In this document: piece after piece, positions 1-5,443 of the stretch
Layout: each line of letters opens with the position of its first letter
Numbering within the stretch: the first letter of the stretch is position 1
Source: an uncultured Neisseria sp.
Lineage (GTDB): Bacteria > Pseudomonadota > Gammaproteobacteria > Burkholderiales > Neisseriaceae
Assembly (NCBI GenBank): GCA_937919795.1
Contig: CALFOA010000400.1
Location: 1 to 6,748 of the forward strand
Direction of reading: 5' to 3'
DNA: 6,748 nt
Made by a program: the position numbers and the translations under genes
The notes under the pieces: model-generated
What the model saw: only the letters and a program-made list of their open reading frames with translations
Database searches by the model: none
What the model was told of the DNA's origin: nothing

Positions 1-51
1 TACTGCCTGCAGCTCGCTGCCTTGTATCAATTCTTTATTACTTTCGCTATA
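1..51 (+). mobile_element. Right end of a Correia-like repeat element, truncated by the window edge
   Basis: The first 51 bases align with the last 50 bases of the complete element at 4626-4782. The first 25 positions differ at only three sites, and both copies end in CGCTATA. The reverse complement begins TATAGCGAAA, the same terminal inverted repeat start as the complete copy's left end. The AT-rich stretch just inside the terminus has diverged. The left part lies outside the window, so total length and target duplication cannot be seen. Element identity is by comparison with the Neisseria Correia repeat recalled from memory. Confidence 0.75.
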
Positions 52-242
52 GTTTGTTTAAAGGTGAAGCAAATAACGGATGTATTTACTTCTCTATTTG
101 ATAAAAAATAACCCAATCAGTGATTTTTGATATGCGTCAACACATCCGCTGAAGCGCAGGCGGATAATCATAGCCATCAAGTTTGGGTTTTATATTTCCT
201 TTTCTTACTATTGTCTCTGTTGAGAAATACGGCGTAATCGGT
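52..242. other. AT-rich intergenic stretch with no supported gene
   Basis: No open frame of convincing length or start signal is visible on either strand. The frame beginning at base 1 stays open through the Correia end to a TAA at 109-111, but that gives only 36 codons from the edge. A perfect 6-bp inverted repeat (ATCCGC at 144-149, GCGGAT at 160-165) surrounds a 10-base loop. It lacks a T-tract, so I do not call it a terminator. Base composition is clearly more AT-rich than the flanking genes. Confidence 0.6.
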
Positions 243-264
243 AAAGCGGTTCCGCCGCTTTTTT
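243..264 (+). terminator. Rho-independent terminator
   Basis: AAAGCGG (243-249) pairs with CCGCTTT (255-261) around a five-base loop. The 3' arm runs into six consecutive T residues (259-264). The T-tract is on the plus-strand side, so it would stop rightward transcription entering from the left edge. No gene is visible between it and the edge, so its source gene probably lies outside the window, beyond the Correia end. Confidence 0.75.
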
Positions 265-304
265 GTGCCGTATCAATGATCCTCAGCTATACTGTTTTGT
301 AATT

Positions 305-333
305 TTGAAAGCGGTTGGGAAAGCGCGTATAAT
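305..333 (+). promoter_or_regulatory. Sigma70 promoter upstream of the MFS exporter
   Basis: TTGAAA (305-310) and a perfect TATAAT (328-333) are separated by exactly 17 bases, close to the bacterial housekeeping consensus. Transcription should start near 339-341, giving a leader of about 100 nt before the exporter start at 440. It sits just after the terminator at 243-264, which fits an independent transcription unit beginning here. Confidence 0.75.
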
Positions 334-363
334 CACCGAATTATCCAATTTATCAGCCCTTTG

Positions 364-390
364 CCGCCCGTTTGGGCGGTTTATCTTTTC
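364..390 (+). terminator. Terminator-like hairpin in the exporter leader (possible attenuator)
   Basis: CCGCCC (364-369) pairs perfectly with GGGCGG (374-379) around the loop GTTT, followed by a T-rich run (380-393, with single A and C interruptions). It lies about 25 nt after the predicted transcription start and 60 nt before the exporter start codon, inside the 5' leader. It could attenuate the exporter, end a very short RNA, or be a leaky leader hairpin. GCCC at 356-359 could compete for GGGC at 374-377, but no strong antiterminator is evident. Confidence 0.5.
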
Positions 391-391
391 T

Positions 392-403
392 TTCAGACAG
401 GCC
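392..403 (-). repeat. DNA uptake sequence (variant dialect)
   Basis: The minus strand reads GGCCTGTCTGAA, the same 12-mer found three more times in this window. Neisseriaceae DUS are 12-mers that promote uptake of kin DNA during transformation. This one lies in the exporter leader, directly after the hairpin and its T-rich tail. Confidence 0.8.
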
Positions 404-439
404 AACCGCCTGCTGCGAAGTTTGCTTAGAAAGTTTTCC

Positions 440-1657
440 ATGCCGGTTACCCGCCGAACCCTTACCGAAAAACAGACCGCCATTTTATTGGCGGCCTTAA
501 TTGCGTTAATGCCTTTGTCGATAGACGCTTATCTGCCCGCTATTCCGCAGCTTGCCGACTATCTTCAGGCGGATATTCATTTGATTGAAAAAAGCTTGAG
601 CAGTTTTATGTTTGGCGTAGCAATCGGCCAGTTGGTAGGCGGCTCGATTTCCGATGTAAAAGGGCGGCGCAGTGTGGCTTTGGCCGGATTGGCGCTGTTT
701 GTGCTCAGCAGTTTGGGCTTAACGCTGTTGCAAAATGTAGAACAACTGTTGGCTTTGCGCTGGATTCAGGCTTTGGGCGCGGGAATGGCGGTGGTGACGG
801 TGGGCGCGGTGGTGCGCGATCATTATGAAGGCCGCCAAGCGGCGCAGATGTTTGCGCTGATTGGCATTATTCTGATGATGGCGCCTTTGGTTGCCCCGAT
901 GCTGGGCTCGATGTTGCAAAGTATCGGCGGCTGGCGCACGATTTTCGGCGCGCTCACTTTTTACGGCGCGCTGATTTTGGTGCTGGTTTACCTGTTTTTG
1001 CCTGCCAGCGGCGGCAGCGGCGGCAAGATAGACCACCACTTTATGAGCGGCGTGTTTAAGCGTTACTACCATGTTTTGCAAACCCATCGGGCGTTGGGCT
1101 TTCTATTTCTGCAAGCCTTCAGCTTTGGCTCGATGTTTTGTTTCTTAACCGAGTCGCCGTTTGTTTACATGAAGTTATACGAGTTAACCCCCACTAATTA
1201 TGCCTGGGTGTTTGCCTGCAATATCCTCACCATGGCGGCGTTCAACCGCATCACTGCCTGGCGCTTGAAAACCGGCAGCAATGCCGAAGATATTTTGAAA
1301 TGGGGCGTGGGTTTGCAACTGGCGGCCAATGTGCTGATGGTGTTGCTGGTGCTTTCTTTCGGCTTGCCGCCGATGTGGCTGCTGGTGTTGGCCGTGATGC
1401 TGTCGGTGGGTACCCAAGGTTTAATCAGCGCCAATACTCAAGCCTGTTTTATGGCGCATTTTCGTAGCGACGGCGGCAGCGCCAATGCGCTGTTGATGTC
1501 GGGTTCCTCTCTAATCGCTGCGCTGATGGGCTGGCTGGCCACCATGCTGCATGATGGTACGGTGAACGTGATGGCGGGCATGATGTTGTTGTCGAGCTTA
1601 TTGGGCGTGAGCCTGTTGTGGGGATTTTCGCGCAAAGAGTTGTTGCCAAAGCGTTGA
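440..1657 (+). CDS. Bcr/CflA-type MFS multidrug efflux transporter
   Basis: A 405-residue inner-membrane protein of the major facilitator superfamily, expected to be a proton-driven exporter of drugs or metabolites. The size and about 12 hydrophobic segments fit the Bcr/CflA (DHA1) group. Seen directly: an acidic residue in the first helix in the context SIDAYLPAIP (residues 27-36); the MFS loop 2-3 motif with GGSISDVKGRR at 67-77; the R126-D127 region followed by a helix with MMAPLVAPMLG (146-156); and a central Gly/Ser-rich loop near 188-200. The frame is open upstream to a TTG at 263. I chose ATG 440 because the extension crosses the promoter, hairpin and DUS, has no membrane-protein character, and family members start at this point. 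The ribosome site is weak (AGAAAG, 428-433). The cupin gene follows 48 bases later. Substrate is unknown. Confidence 0.88.
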   Translation: MPVTRRTLTEKQTAILLAALIALMPLSIDAYLPAIPQLADYLQADIHLIEKSLSSFMFGVAIGQLVGGSISDVKGRRSVALAGLALFVLSSLGLTLLQNVEQLLALRWIQALGAGMAVVTVGAVVRDHYEGRQAAQMFALIGIILMMAPLVAPMLGSMLQSIGGWRTIFGALTFYGALILVLVYLFLPASGGSGGKIDHHFMSGVFKRYYHVLQTHRALGFLFLQAFSFGSMFCFLTESPFVYMKLYELTPTNYAWVFACNILTMAAFNRITAWRLKTGSNAEDILKWGVGLQLAANVLMVLLVLSFGLPPMWLLVLAVMLSVGTQGLISANTQACFMAHFRSDGGSANALLMSGSSLIAALMGWLATMLHDGTVNVMAGMMLLSSLLGVSLLWGFSRKELLPKR

Positions 1658-1692
1658 AGCTGGATTAAAAATAAGCGGACGTAACCGTGATG

Positions 1693-1699
1693 AAGGAGG
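1693..1699 (+). promoter_or_regulatory. Ribosome binding site that fixes the cupin start
   Basis: AAGGAGG is a perfect Shine-Dalgarno match. An ATG at 1700 would directly abut it, whereas the ATG at 1706 has a 6-base spacer, so 1706 is the preferred start. Confidence 0.85.
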
Positions 1700-1705
1700 A
1701 TGAGC

Positions 1706-2023
1706 ATGTCGCACAAAATCATTCAATCTGCCCGCTTTACCGCCAGCCGCGCCTGGGGTGCGCTGGATATCGCCAGCTTAAACGGCATCAGTGTACGCCT
1801 GCATTGGACGGACAAACCTTATCAATGGCATGTCAACGACGGCGAAGAAGTGTTTGCCGTGATGGACGGCATCGTCGATATGCATTATCGGCTGGACGGC
1901 GCGGAGCGGGTAGTGCGCCTGGAAGCCGGTGATATTTTCTATGCCGGCATCGGTACCGAGCATGTTGCCCACCCCAAGGGTGAAGCACGGATTTTGGTGA
2001 TTGAAAAAGAGGGCAGTATTTGA
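1706..2023 (+). CDS. Small single-domain cupin protein
   Basis: A 105-residue cytosolic protein with a single cupin beta-barrel. The first cupin motif is seen as W-H-V-N-D-G-E-E-V-F with a glycine after it (about residues 41-55). The second is G-D-I-F-Y-A-G-I-G-T-E-H (about 76-87). The usual first metal-binding His-X-His pair is reduced to a single His in motif 1, but Glu and the motif 2 His are present, so metal binding is possible but not assured. No catalytic function can be assigned; such stand-alone cupins are usually annotated only by fold. It starts 48 bases after the exporter stop with no terminator or clear promoter between, so the two are probably co-transcribed. An upstream ATG six bases earlier is disfavoured by the ribosome site. 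Confidence 0.85.
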   Translation: MSHKIIQSARFTASRAWGALDIASLNGISVRLHWTDKPYQWHVNDGEEVFAVMDGIVDMHYRLDGAERVVRLEAGDIFYAGIGTEHVAHPKGEARILVIEKEGSI

Positions 2024-2043
2024 ACAGGGCGGTTTACCTGAAA

Positions 2044-2055
2044 TGCCTGTCTGAA
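2044..2055 (+). repeat. DNA uptake sequence (TGCCTGTCTGAA form)
   Basis: This copy reads TGCCTGTCTGAA, which matches the dialect I recall as TG-wadDUS from Neisseria wadsworthii. The other four copies in the window have G instead of T at the first position. It lies in the cupin-pheA gap, a typical intergenic place for a DUS. Confidence 0.85.
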
Positions 2056-2092
2056 AATAACGGTATTTTGAACTAAACGAGTGCCGGTTTAA

Positions 2093-2101
2093 TGCTAAAA
2101 T
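2093..2101 (+). promoter_or_regulatory. Probable extended -10 promoter for pheA
   Basis: TGCTAAAAT has the TGn extension and a TAAAAT -10 box (2096-2101), 64 bases before the pheA start. No good -35 lies at 17 bases; TTGAAC at 2068-2073 is 22 bases away, too far for standard spacing. An extended -10 can work with a poor -35. A small hairpin (TTGGTG 2112-2117 with CGCCAA 2123-2128) lies in the leader without a T-tract. Confidence 0.45.
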
Positions 2102-2165
2102 GCCCGCTTGTTTGGTGTGACGCGCCAAGCCCCTGTTTCCCGCCCATTTTCGCCAGAGGAATATC

Positions 2166-3242
2166 ATGTCTGTTGAAGAGAAACTGCTGCCGCACCGCGA
2201 GGCCATTGATGCCATTGATGCTGAAATTCTCGAGTTGTTAAACCGCCGTGCCGGCCATGCGCACGCCATCGGCGAGTTGAAAGGCACCGGCGTGGTGTAC
2301 CGCCCGGAGCGCGAGGCGCAGGTGTTGCTGCGGATTCAGCAGTTGAACCAAGGGCCGCTGCCCAATGAAGCGGTGACCCGACTGTTTCGCGAAATCATGA
2401 GCGAATGTCTGGCGATAGAACGCCCGCTCACCATCGCCTATCTCGGCCCGCAAGGCACGTTTACCCAGCAGGCGGCGATTAAGCATTTCGGCCATGCCGC
2501 CCATACGTTGCCGTGTGCCACTATTGATGAAGGCATGCGGATGGTGGAAGCGCGCCAAGCCGATTATGTGGTGGCGCCGATTGAGAATTCCACCGAAGGC
2601 TCGGTTGGCCGCACGCTGGATTTGCTGGTGGAAAGCCCGCTGCGCGCCTGTGGTGAAGTGATTCTGCGGGTGCACCATAATCTTTTGCGCAATCGCGAAG
2701 GTTTTGACGGGATCAAAGTGGTATATGCCCATGCGCAGGCGTTGGCACAATGCCACGAATGGCTGAACCAGCATCTGCCGGAAACGGTGGAGCGCATCGC
2801 GGTGTCCAGCAACGGCGAAGCGGCGCGTTTGGCCGCGCAAGACGTGGCGGCCGTTGCCATTGCCGGCCAAACCGCTGCCGAGATTTACGGCTTGCACAAA
2901 CTGGCGGTTAACATTGAAGACGAGCCGAACAACACCACCCGTTTCTTGGTGCTCGGCCACCAGCAAACCGTGCCGACCGGTCGCGACAAAACTTCGCTGG
3001 TGTTCTCTACCCCCAATAAAGCCGGTGCGGTGAATGCCTTGCTGGCACCGTTCAGCGCCGCCGGTATTTCGATGAGCAAGTTTGAAAGCCGCCCGAGCCG
3101 TACCGGTTTGTGGGAATATGTATTCTTTGTCGACATCGACGGCCATTGCGAAGATTTGGCGGTGCGCACGGTGTTAAACGAATTTGCTGAACACAATGTG
3201 TTTGTGAAAGTGATCGGCGCTTATCCGCAGGCGGTGATTTGA
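2166..3242 (+). CDS. pheA: Bifunctional chorismate mutase/prephenate dehydratase (P-protein)
   Basis: A 358-residue cytosolic enzyme for phenylalanine synthesis. It converts chorismate to prephenate, then decarboxylates and dehydrates prephenate to phenylpyruvate. Three domains are visible in order. Chorismate mutase (about 1-88) has R11, R28, K39 and the P-E-R-E motif at 47-50. Prephenate dehydratase (about 89-265) has LGPQGTFT (93-100), the PIENSTEGSVGRT region (138-150) and the Thr-Arg-Phe catalytic motif at 258-260. The C-terminal ACT domain (about 276-352) carries ESRP at 307-310, the site of phenylalanine feedback binding in characterised P-proteins. Length is normal for the family. AGAGGA at 2155-2160 sits five bases before ATG 2166. 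The stop overlaps the next start (TGATG), so pheA heads a coupled three-gene operon. The intact ACT domain suggests allosteric inhibition by phenylalanine. Confidence 0.97.
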   Translation: MSVEEKLLPHREAIDAIDAEILELLNRRAGHAHAIGELKGTGVVYRPEREAQVLLRIQQLNQGPLPNEAVTRLFREIMSECLAIERPLTIAYLGPQGTFTQQAAIKHFGHAAHTLPCATIDEGMRMVEARQADYVVAPIENSTEGSVGRTLDLLVESPLRACGEVILRVHHNLLRNREGFDGIKVVYAHAQALAQCHEWLNQHLPETVERIAVSSNGEAARLAAQDVAAVAIAGQTAAEIYGLHKLAVNIEDEPNNTTRFLVLGHQQTVPTGRDKTSLVFSTPNKAGAVNALLAPFSAAGISMSKFESRPSRTGLWEYVFFVDIDGHCEDLAVRTVLNEFAEHNVFVKVIGAYPQAVI

Positions 3243-3856
3243 TGAACAATATCGTGGTGTATTGCGGTTCCAATTTGGGCGCCACGCCGGTTTATGCGGA
3301 AGCGGCGCGCGGCTTGGGCGAAGCGATTGCTAAGCGTGGCAGCCGTTTGGTTTATGGTGGTGGCTGCATCGGCCTGATGGGCACGGTGGCCGACGCGGTG
3401 TTGCAGGCGGGTGGCGAAGCTGTCGGCGTGATTCCGACTTTTCTGCGTGAAAAAGAAGTGGCGCACCGCGGTTTAACCGAATTGATTGAGACGCCGGATA
3501 TGCCGTCGCGCAAAAACAAAATGATAGAGCTAGGCGATGCGTTTATCGCGCTGGCGGGCGGCATCGGTACTTTTGAAGAATTGTTTGAAGTGCTCTCGCT
3601 GGCGCAATTGAAGCAGCACCGCAAGCCGGTGGGGCTGGTGAATACTGCCGGTTTTTATGATCCGCTGCTTGCGCTGTTGCAGCAAACCGCCACGCAAGGC
3701 TTTATGCCGGCTGCCAACTTAAGCCTGCTGTGCGTGGCCGATACGCCGCAAGAATTGTTGGTGAAATTGGAAAATTACCAGCCGCATGATGCGCCCAAGT
3801 GGATACAACCCGCTTGGCTGACCGAGCAAACGACCAATGCCAAGGTTGCACCATGA
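3242..3856 (+). CDS. LOG-family nucleoside 5'-monophosphate phosphoribohydrolase
   Basis: A 204-residue Rossmann-fold protein of the LOG/TIGR00730 family. Characterised members hydrolyse the N-glycosidic bond of cytokinin riboside monophosphates or ordinary nucleoside monophosphates such as AMP, giving base and ribose 5-phosphate. Seen directly: the N-terminal strand IVVYCGSNLG (4-13), GGGCIGLMG (39-47), the substrate-site R90-K91, and the family PGGxGTxxE motif as AGGIGTFEE (105-113), keeping the catalytic glutamate. The first proline of that motif is replaced by alanine. Length is typical. The ATG at 3242 overlaps the pheA stop as TGATG; AGGCGG at 3229-3234 may serve as ribosome site. A TTG one codon upstream is not needed. 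The last four bases overlap the next gene. In a bacterium, nucleotide salvage or repair is the likelier role than hormone production. Confidence 0.9.
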   Translation: MNNIVVYCGSNLGATPVYAEAARGLGEAIAKRGSRLVYGGGCIGLMGTVADAVLQAGGEAVGVIPTFLREKEVAHRGLTELIETPDMPSRKNKMIELGDAFIALAGGIGTFEELFEVLSLAQLKQHRKPVGLVNTAGFYDPLLALLQQTATQGFMPAANLSLLCVADTPQELLVKLENYQPHDAPKWIQPAWLTEQTTNAKVAP

Positions 3857-4611
3857 GCGAAGTTCCCGCCGTCGGCATACTCGGTTTCGGCTATCTGGGC
3901 AGGCCGCTGGCCGAGCGGGCGTATCAGGCCGGAGCCGAAGTGGCGGCGATTAAACGCCACATCAGTTCGGACGACATTAATCTGCCGATTGCCTTGGAAG
4001 CCGTGGATGCTGACGACCGCCAAGCGCTTTGCCAAGCTTTAGAAAAAGATTGGGCGGATAAAAGCGTGTGGATTTGTTTGTTGCCGCCGTCGGCATTGAA
4101 TGATTACGAGGCCTGTCTGAAAACTTGGTGCGAACAGGCGAAGGCTTATGGTGTGAAGCATTTGGTTTACAGCAGCAGCGTAGGTGTTTATGGTAACAGC
4201 GCGCGCGTGTGCGATGAAAACAGCCCGCTTGCGCCCGAGAGCGACAGCGCGAAAAAAGTAGTCGCTGCCGAACAGATTTTATTAAACAGCGGTATAGCAA
4301 ACATAGACATCCTGCGCTTGGGTGGTTTGTACGACAGCAGCCGCCATCCGCTCACCAGCTTATTGCGGCGCAGCAAGGTGATTGCGAATGCCGATGCGCC
4401 GGTGAATATGTTGCACCGCGAGCGGGCGGTCGCTGCGTTGTGGCAGGCGGCAGAACAGCCCGGCGGCATCCGCATCAGAAATTGGGTGGAAACCCCGCAG
4501 CCGAGCAGGCGCGCGTTTTACACCGCCGAAGCGGTCAAACTGGGCGTGCCGCTCCCCGAATTTGAAGCAGGCGGCAGCGGGAAAACCGTTGTCAGCCTAT
4601 ACCGAAATTAA
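3853..4611 (+). CDS. Atypical SDR, NAD(P)-dependent epimerase/dehydratase-like protein
   Basis: A 252-residue Rossmann-fold protein resembling the YeeZ-like atypical short-chain dehydrogenases. The nucleotide-binding glycine motif is GILGFGYLG (8-16), near the N terminus. A strand ending YSSSVGVYG (106-114) supplies the usual SDR serine position. Where extended SDRs have the catalytic Tyr-x-x-x-Lys, this protein reads through S130-D131-S132-A133-K134-K135 to AAEQILL, with no tyrosine. It may therefore bind NAD(P) without classic dehydrogenase chemistry; the substrate is unknown. ATG 3853 overlaps the previous stop (ATGA), preceded by AAGG at 3842-3845, which supports translational coupling. 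In-frame non-ATG codons upstream lie inside the LOG gene and are disfavoured. A DUS is embedded at 4110-4121. A Correia element begins 14 bases after the stop. Confidence 0.85.
   Translation: MSEVPAVGILGFGYLGRPLAERAYQAGAEVAAIKRHISSDDINLPIALEAVDADDRQALCQALEKDWADKSVWICLLPPSALNDYEACLKTWCEQAKAYGVKHLVYSSSVGVYGNSARVCDENSPLAPESDSAKKVVAAEQILLNSGIANIDILRLGGLYDSSRHPLTSLLRRSKVIANADAPVNMLHRERAVAALWQAAEQPGGIRIRNWVETPQPSRRAFYTAEAVKLGVPLPEFEAGGSGKTVVSLYRN
4110..4121 (+). repeat. DNA uptake sequence inside the SDR gene
   Basis: GGCCTGTCTGAA, preceded by A and followed by A, is read in frame as part of Ala-Cys-Leu-Lys (residues 87-90 of the SDR protein). It is an exact match to the copies at 392, 5404 and 5430, here inside coding sequence. 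Confidence 0.75.
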
Positions 4612-4625
4612 TTATTCTGGTTTGC

Positions 4626-4782
4626 TATAGCGAAAAAATTTTATTTCCGCCACGGCGTTGCTGCGCCTTAGCTCAAAGAGAACGATTTTGTAAGCCGCTA
4701 AAGCGGCAACAGAATCGGTTCCGTACTTTATGTACTGTCTGCGGCTTGCTGCCTTGTGGCAAAAATAAATTTTTCCGCTATA
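4626..4782 (+). mobile_element. Complete Correia-type repeat enclosed element (CREE), 157 bp
   Basis: The left end TATAGCGAAAAAATTT and the reverse complement of the right end TATAGCGGAAAAATTT agree at 15 of 16 positions, forming terminal inverted repeats flanked by TA. The interior contains blocks I recognise from the neisserial Correia element: CCTTAGCTCAAAGAGAACGA (4666-4685), AATCGGTTCCGTACT (4713-4727), and TACTGTCTGCGGCTT (4733-4747). Length matches the full-size class recalled as about 155 bp. These elements have no transposase and are thought to move in trans. It almost fills the gap between the SDR stop (14 bases away) and ubiJ (40 bases away). As RNA it would fold into a long hairpin, a known RNase III target in Neisseria. 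Confidence 0.9.
4683..4717 (+). repeat. Internal hairpin of the Correia element
   Basis: CGATTTTGT (4683-4691) pairs with ACAGAATCG (4709-4717), one G-T pair included. Inside it GCCGC (4694-4698) pairs with GCGGC (4703-4707) around a TAAA loop. A small AA/A internal bulge separates the two helices. Confidence 0.7.
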
Positions 4783-4791
4783 TTATATAAA
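4754..4791 (+). promoter_or_regulatory. Possible promoter at the Correia right end reading into ubiJ
   Basis: The right terminus merges into TATATTATATAAA (4779-4791), which offers several -10-like hexamers (TATATT 4779-4784, TATAAA 4786-4791). TTGTGG at 4754-4759 is a possible -35 with a long 19-base spacer. Promoter activity at Correia ends is reported in pathogenic Neisseria; spacing here is not ideal, so this is a weak call. Confidence 0.35.
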
Positions 4792-4822
4792 GCAAGCCTC
4801 AGCTAAATGAAAGAGGGAGACG

Positions 4823-5386
4823 ATGTTGGCTCTACCTGTTATCAACCATCTGATTCAGCAGAATCCTGAAACCCAGCACGCGCTGGCCGGTTACAACGGC
4901 ATCGTGCTGACTCTTAATATCGCCGGTTTGCGCGTACACGGTCAGTTTAACGCGCAGGGCTTTCTGGAAGCCAGCGAGCGCGAAGCTGATACCGTGCTCA
5001 CGTTCCACGCCAGCGCGATGCAGAAATTGATGCAAAAGCAGATGCCCGGCGTCGGCGATTTCGATATCGGCGGCAATCAGGAACTGGGTTTCAACCTGCT
5101 GCCTCTAATCGGCAGCCTGCGCTACGACGCCAGCGACGATCTCGCCCGCCTGTTTGGCAACGCCGCAGCGGGCAGCATCGCCAGCCGAGCGGAAAAAGTC
5201 GGCCACACCTTGAAACAAATCGGCCAAAGCTTGATGGATCAGGCCGCCGATTTCGCCAAAGAGCCGCAAGCGCCGGTGATTAGCCGCGAAGAGTTCGACG
5301 AATGGAAAAACGAAGTCGACCGCCTGCGCGACGACATTGCCCGCCTGCACGCCCGTTTGGATAAATTCGAGCGGGACGATTGGTAA
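4823..5386 (+). CDS. ubiJ: Ubiquinone biosynthesis accessory factor UbiJ (SCP2 domain)
   Basis: A 187-residue soluble protein with an N-terminal SCP2-like lipid-binding domain (about residues 5-105) and a C-terminal coiled coil (about 153-184, a heptad-like pattern of E, L, R and D residues). This layout and the L-R-Y-D-A-S-D-D-L-A-R-L-F-G segment (99-112) are typical of UbiJ. In E. coli UbiJ works with UbiK in the cytosolic Ubi complex that hydroxylates and methylates ubiquinone precursors, probably holding the polyprenyl intermediates. Length is slightly under the roughly 200 residues of the E. coli protein. ATG 4823 is preceded by the purine-rich AGAGGGAGA (4812-4820). The gene stands alone between the Correia element and a DUS-pair terminator, so its promoter probably lies in or just after the element. 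The neighbours are not other ubi genes, so identification rests on the protein itself. Confidence 0.8.
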   Translation: MLALPVINHLIQQNPETQHALAGYNGIVLTLNIAGLRVHGQFNAQGFLEASEREADTVLTFHASAMQKLMQKQMPGVGDFDIGGNQELGFNLLPLIGSLRYDASDDLARLFGNAAAGSIASRAEKVGHTLKQIGQSLMDQAADFAKEPQAPVISREEFDEWKNEVDRLRDDIARLHARLDKFERDDW

Positions 5387-5403
5387 ACGGAAAATAAATA
5401 AGA

Positions 5404-5415
5404 GGCCTGTCTGAA
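5404..5415 (+). repeat. DNA uptake sequence, left arm of the inverted pair
   Basis: GGCCTGTCTGAA, identical to the copies at 392 and 4110. Confidence 0.85.
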
Positions 5416-5429
5416 AAAGCGTTGATTCT

Positions 5430-5441
5430 TTCAGACAGGCC
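5430..5441 (-). repeat. DNA uptake sequence, right arm of the inverted pair
   Basis: The minus strand reads GGCCTGTCTGAA, an exact inverted copy of the left arm. Confidence 0.85.
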
Positions 5442-5443
5442 TG

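Larger units (their letters stand above)
5403..5442. terminator. Inverted DUS pair, probable terminator after ubiJ
   Basis: AGGCCTGTCTGAAA (5403-5416) and its exact reverse complement (5429-5442) form a perfect 14-bp stem with a 12-base loop, 16 bases after the ubiJ stop. Paired DUS after genes act as transcription terminators in Neisseria. No T-tract follows immediately on the plus strand, but the TTT/AAA bases at the foot of the loop form part of the stem. Confidence 0.7.

Noticed and set aside
144..165. Inverted repeat ATCCGC/GCGGAT considered as a terminator or operator
   Set aside because: There is no T-tract, the stem is only 6 bp, and no adjacent gene or promoter gives it a role.
263..439. 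A 59-residue N-terminal extension of the MFS exporter starting at TTG 263
   Set aside because: It would overlap the terminator tail, promoter, leader hairpin and DUS, and lacks any membrane-protein character; ATG 440 gives a normal Bcr/CflA length and start.
1700..1705. ATG 1700 as the cupin start
   Set aside because: It directly abuts the perfect AAGGAGG ribosome site; ATG 1706 has a normal 6-base spacing.
2092..2165. A possible phenylalanine leader peptide ahead of pheA, from ATG 2092
   Set aside because: The ATG lies upstream of the predicted transcription start, only two Phe codons appear, the frame runs into pheA, and no terminator hairpin with a T-tract follows.
2238..3146. A long open frame antisense to pheA
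   Set aside because: The plus strand clearly encodes a full P-protein with all catalytic motifs; the antisense product is low-complexity Arg/His/Gln-rich, as expected of a shadow frame in GC-rich coding sequence.
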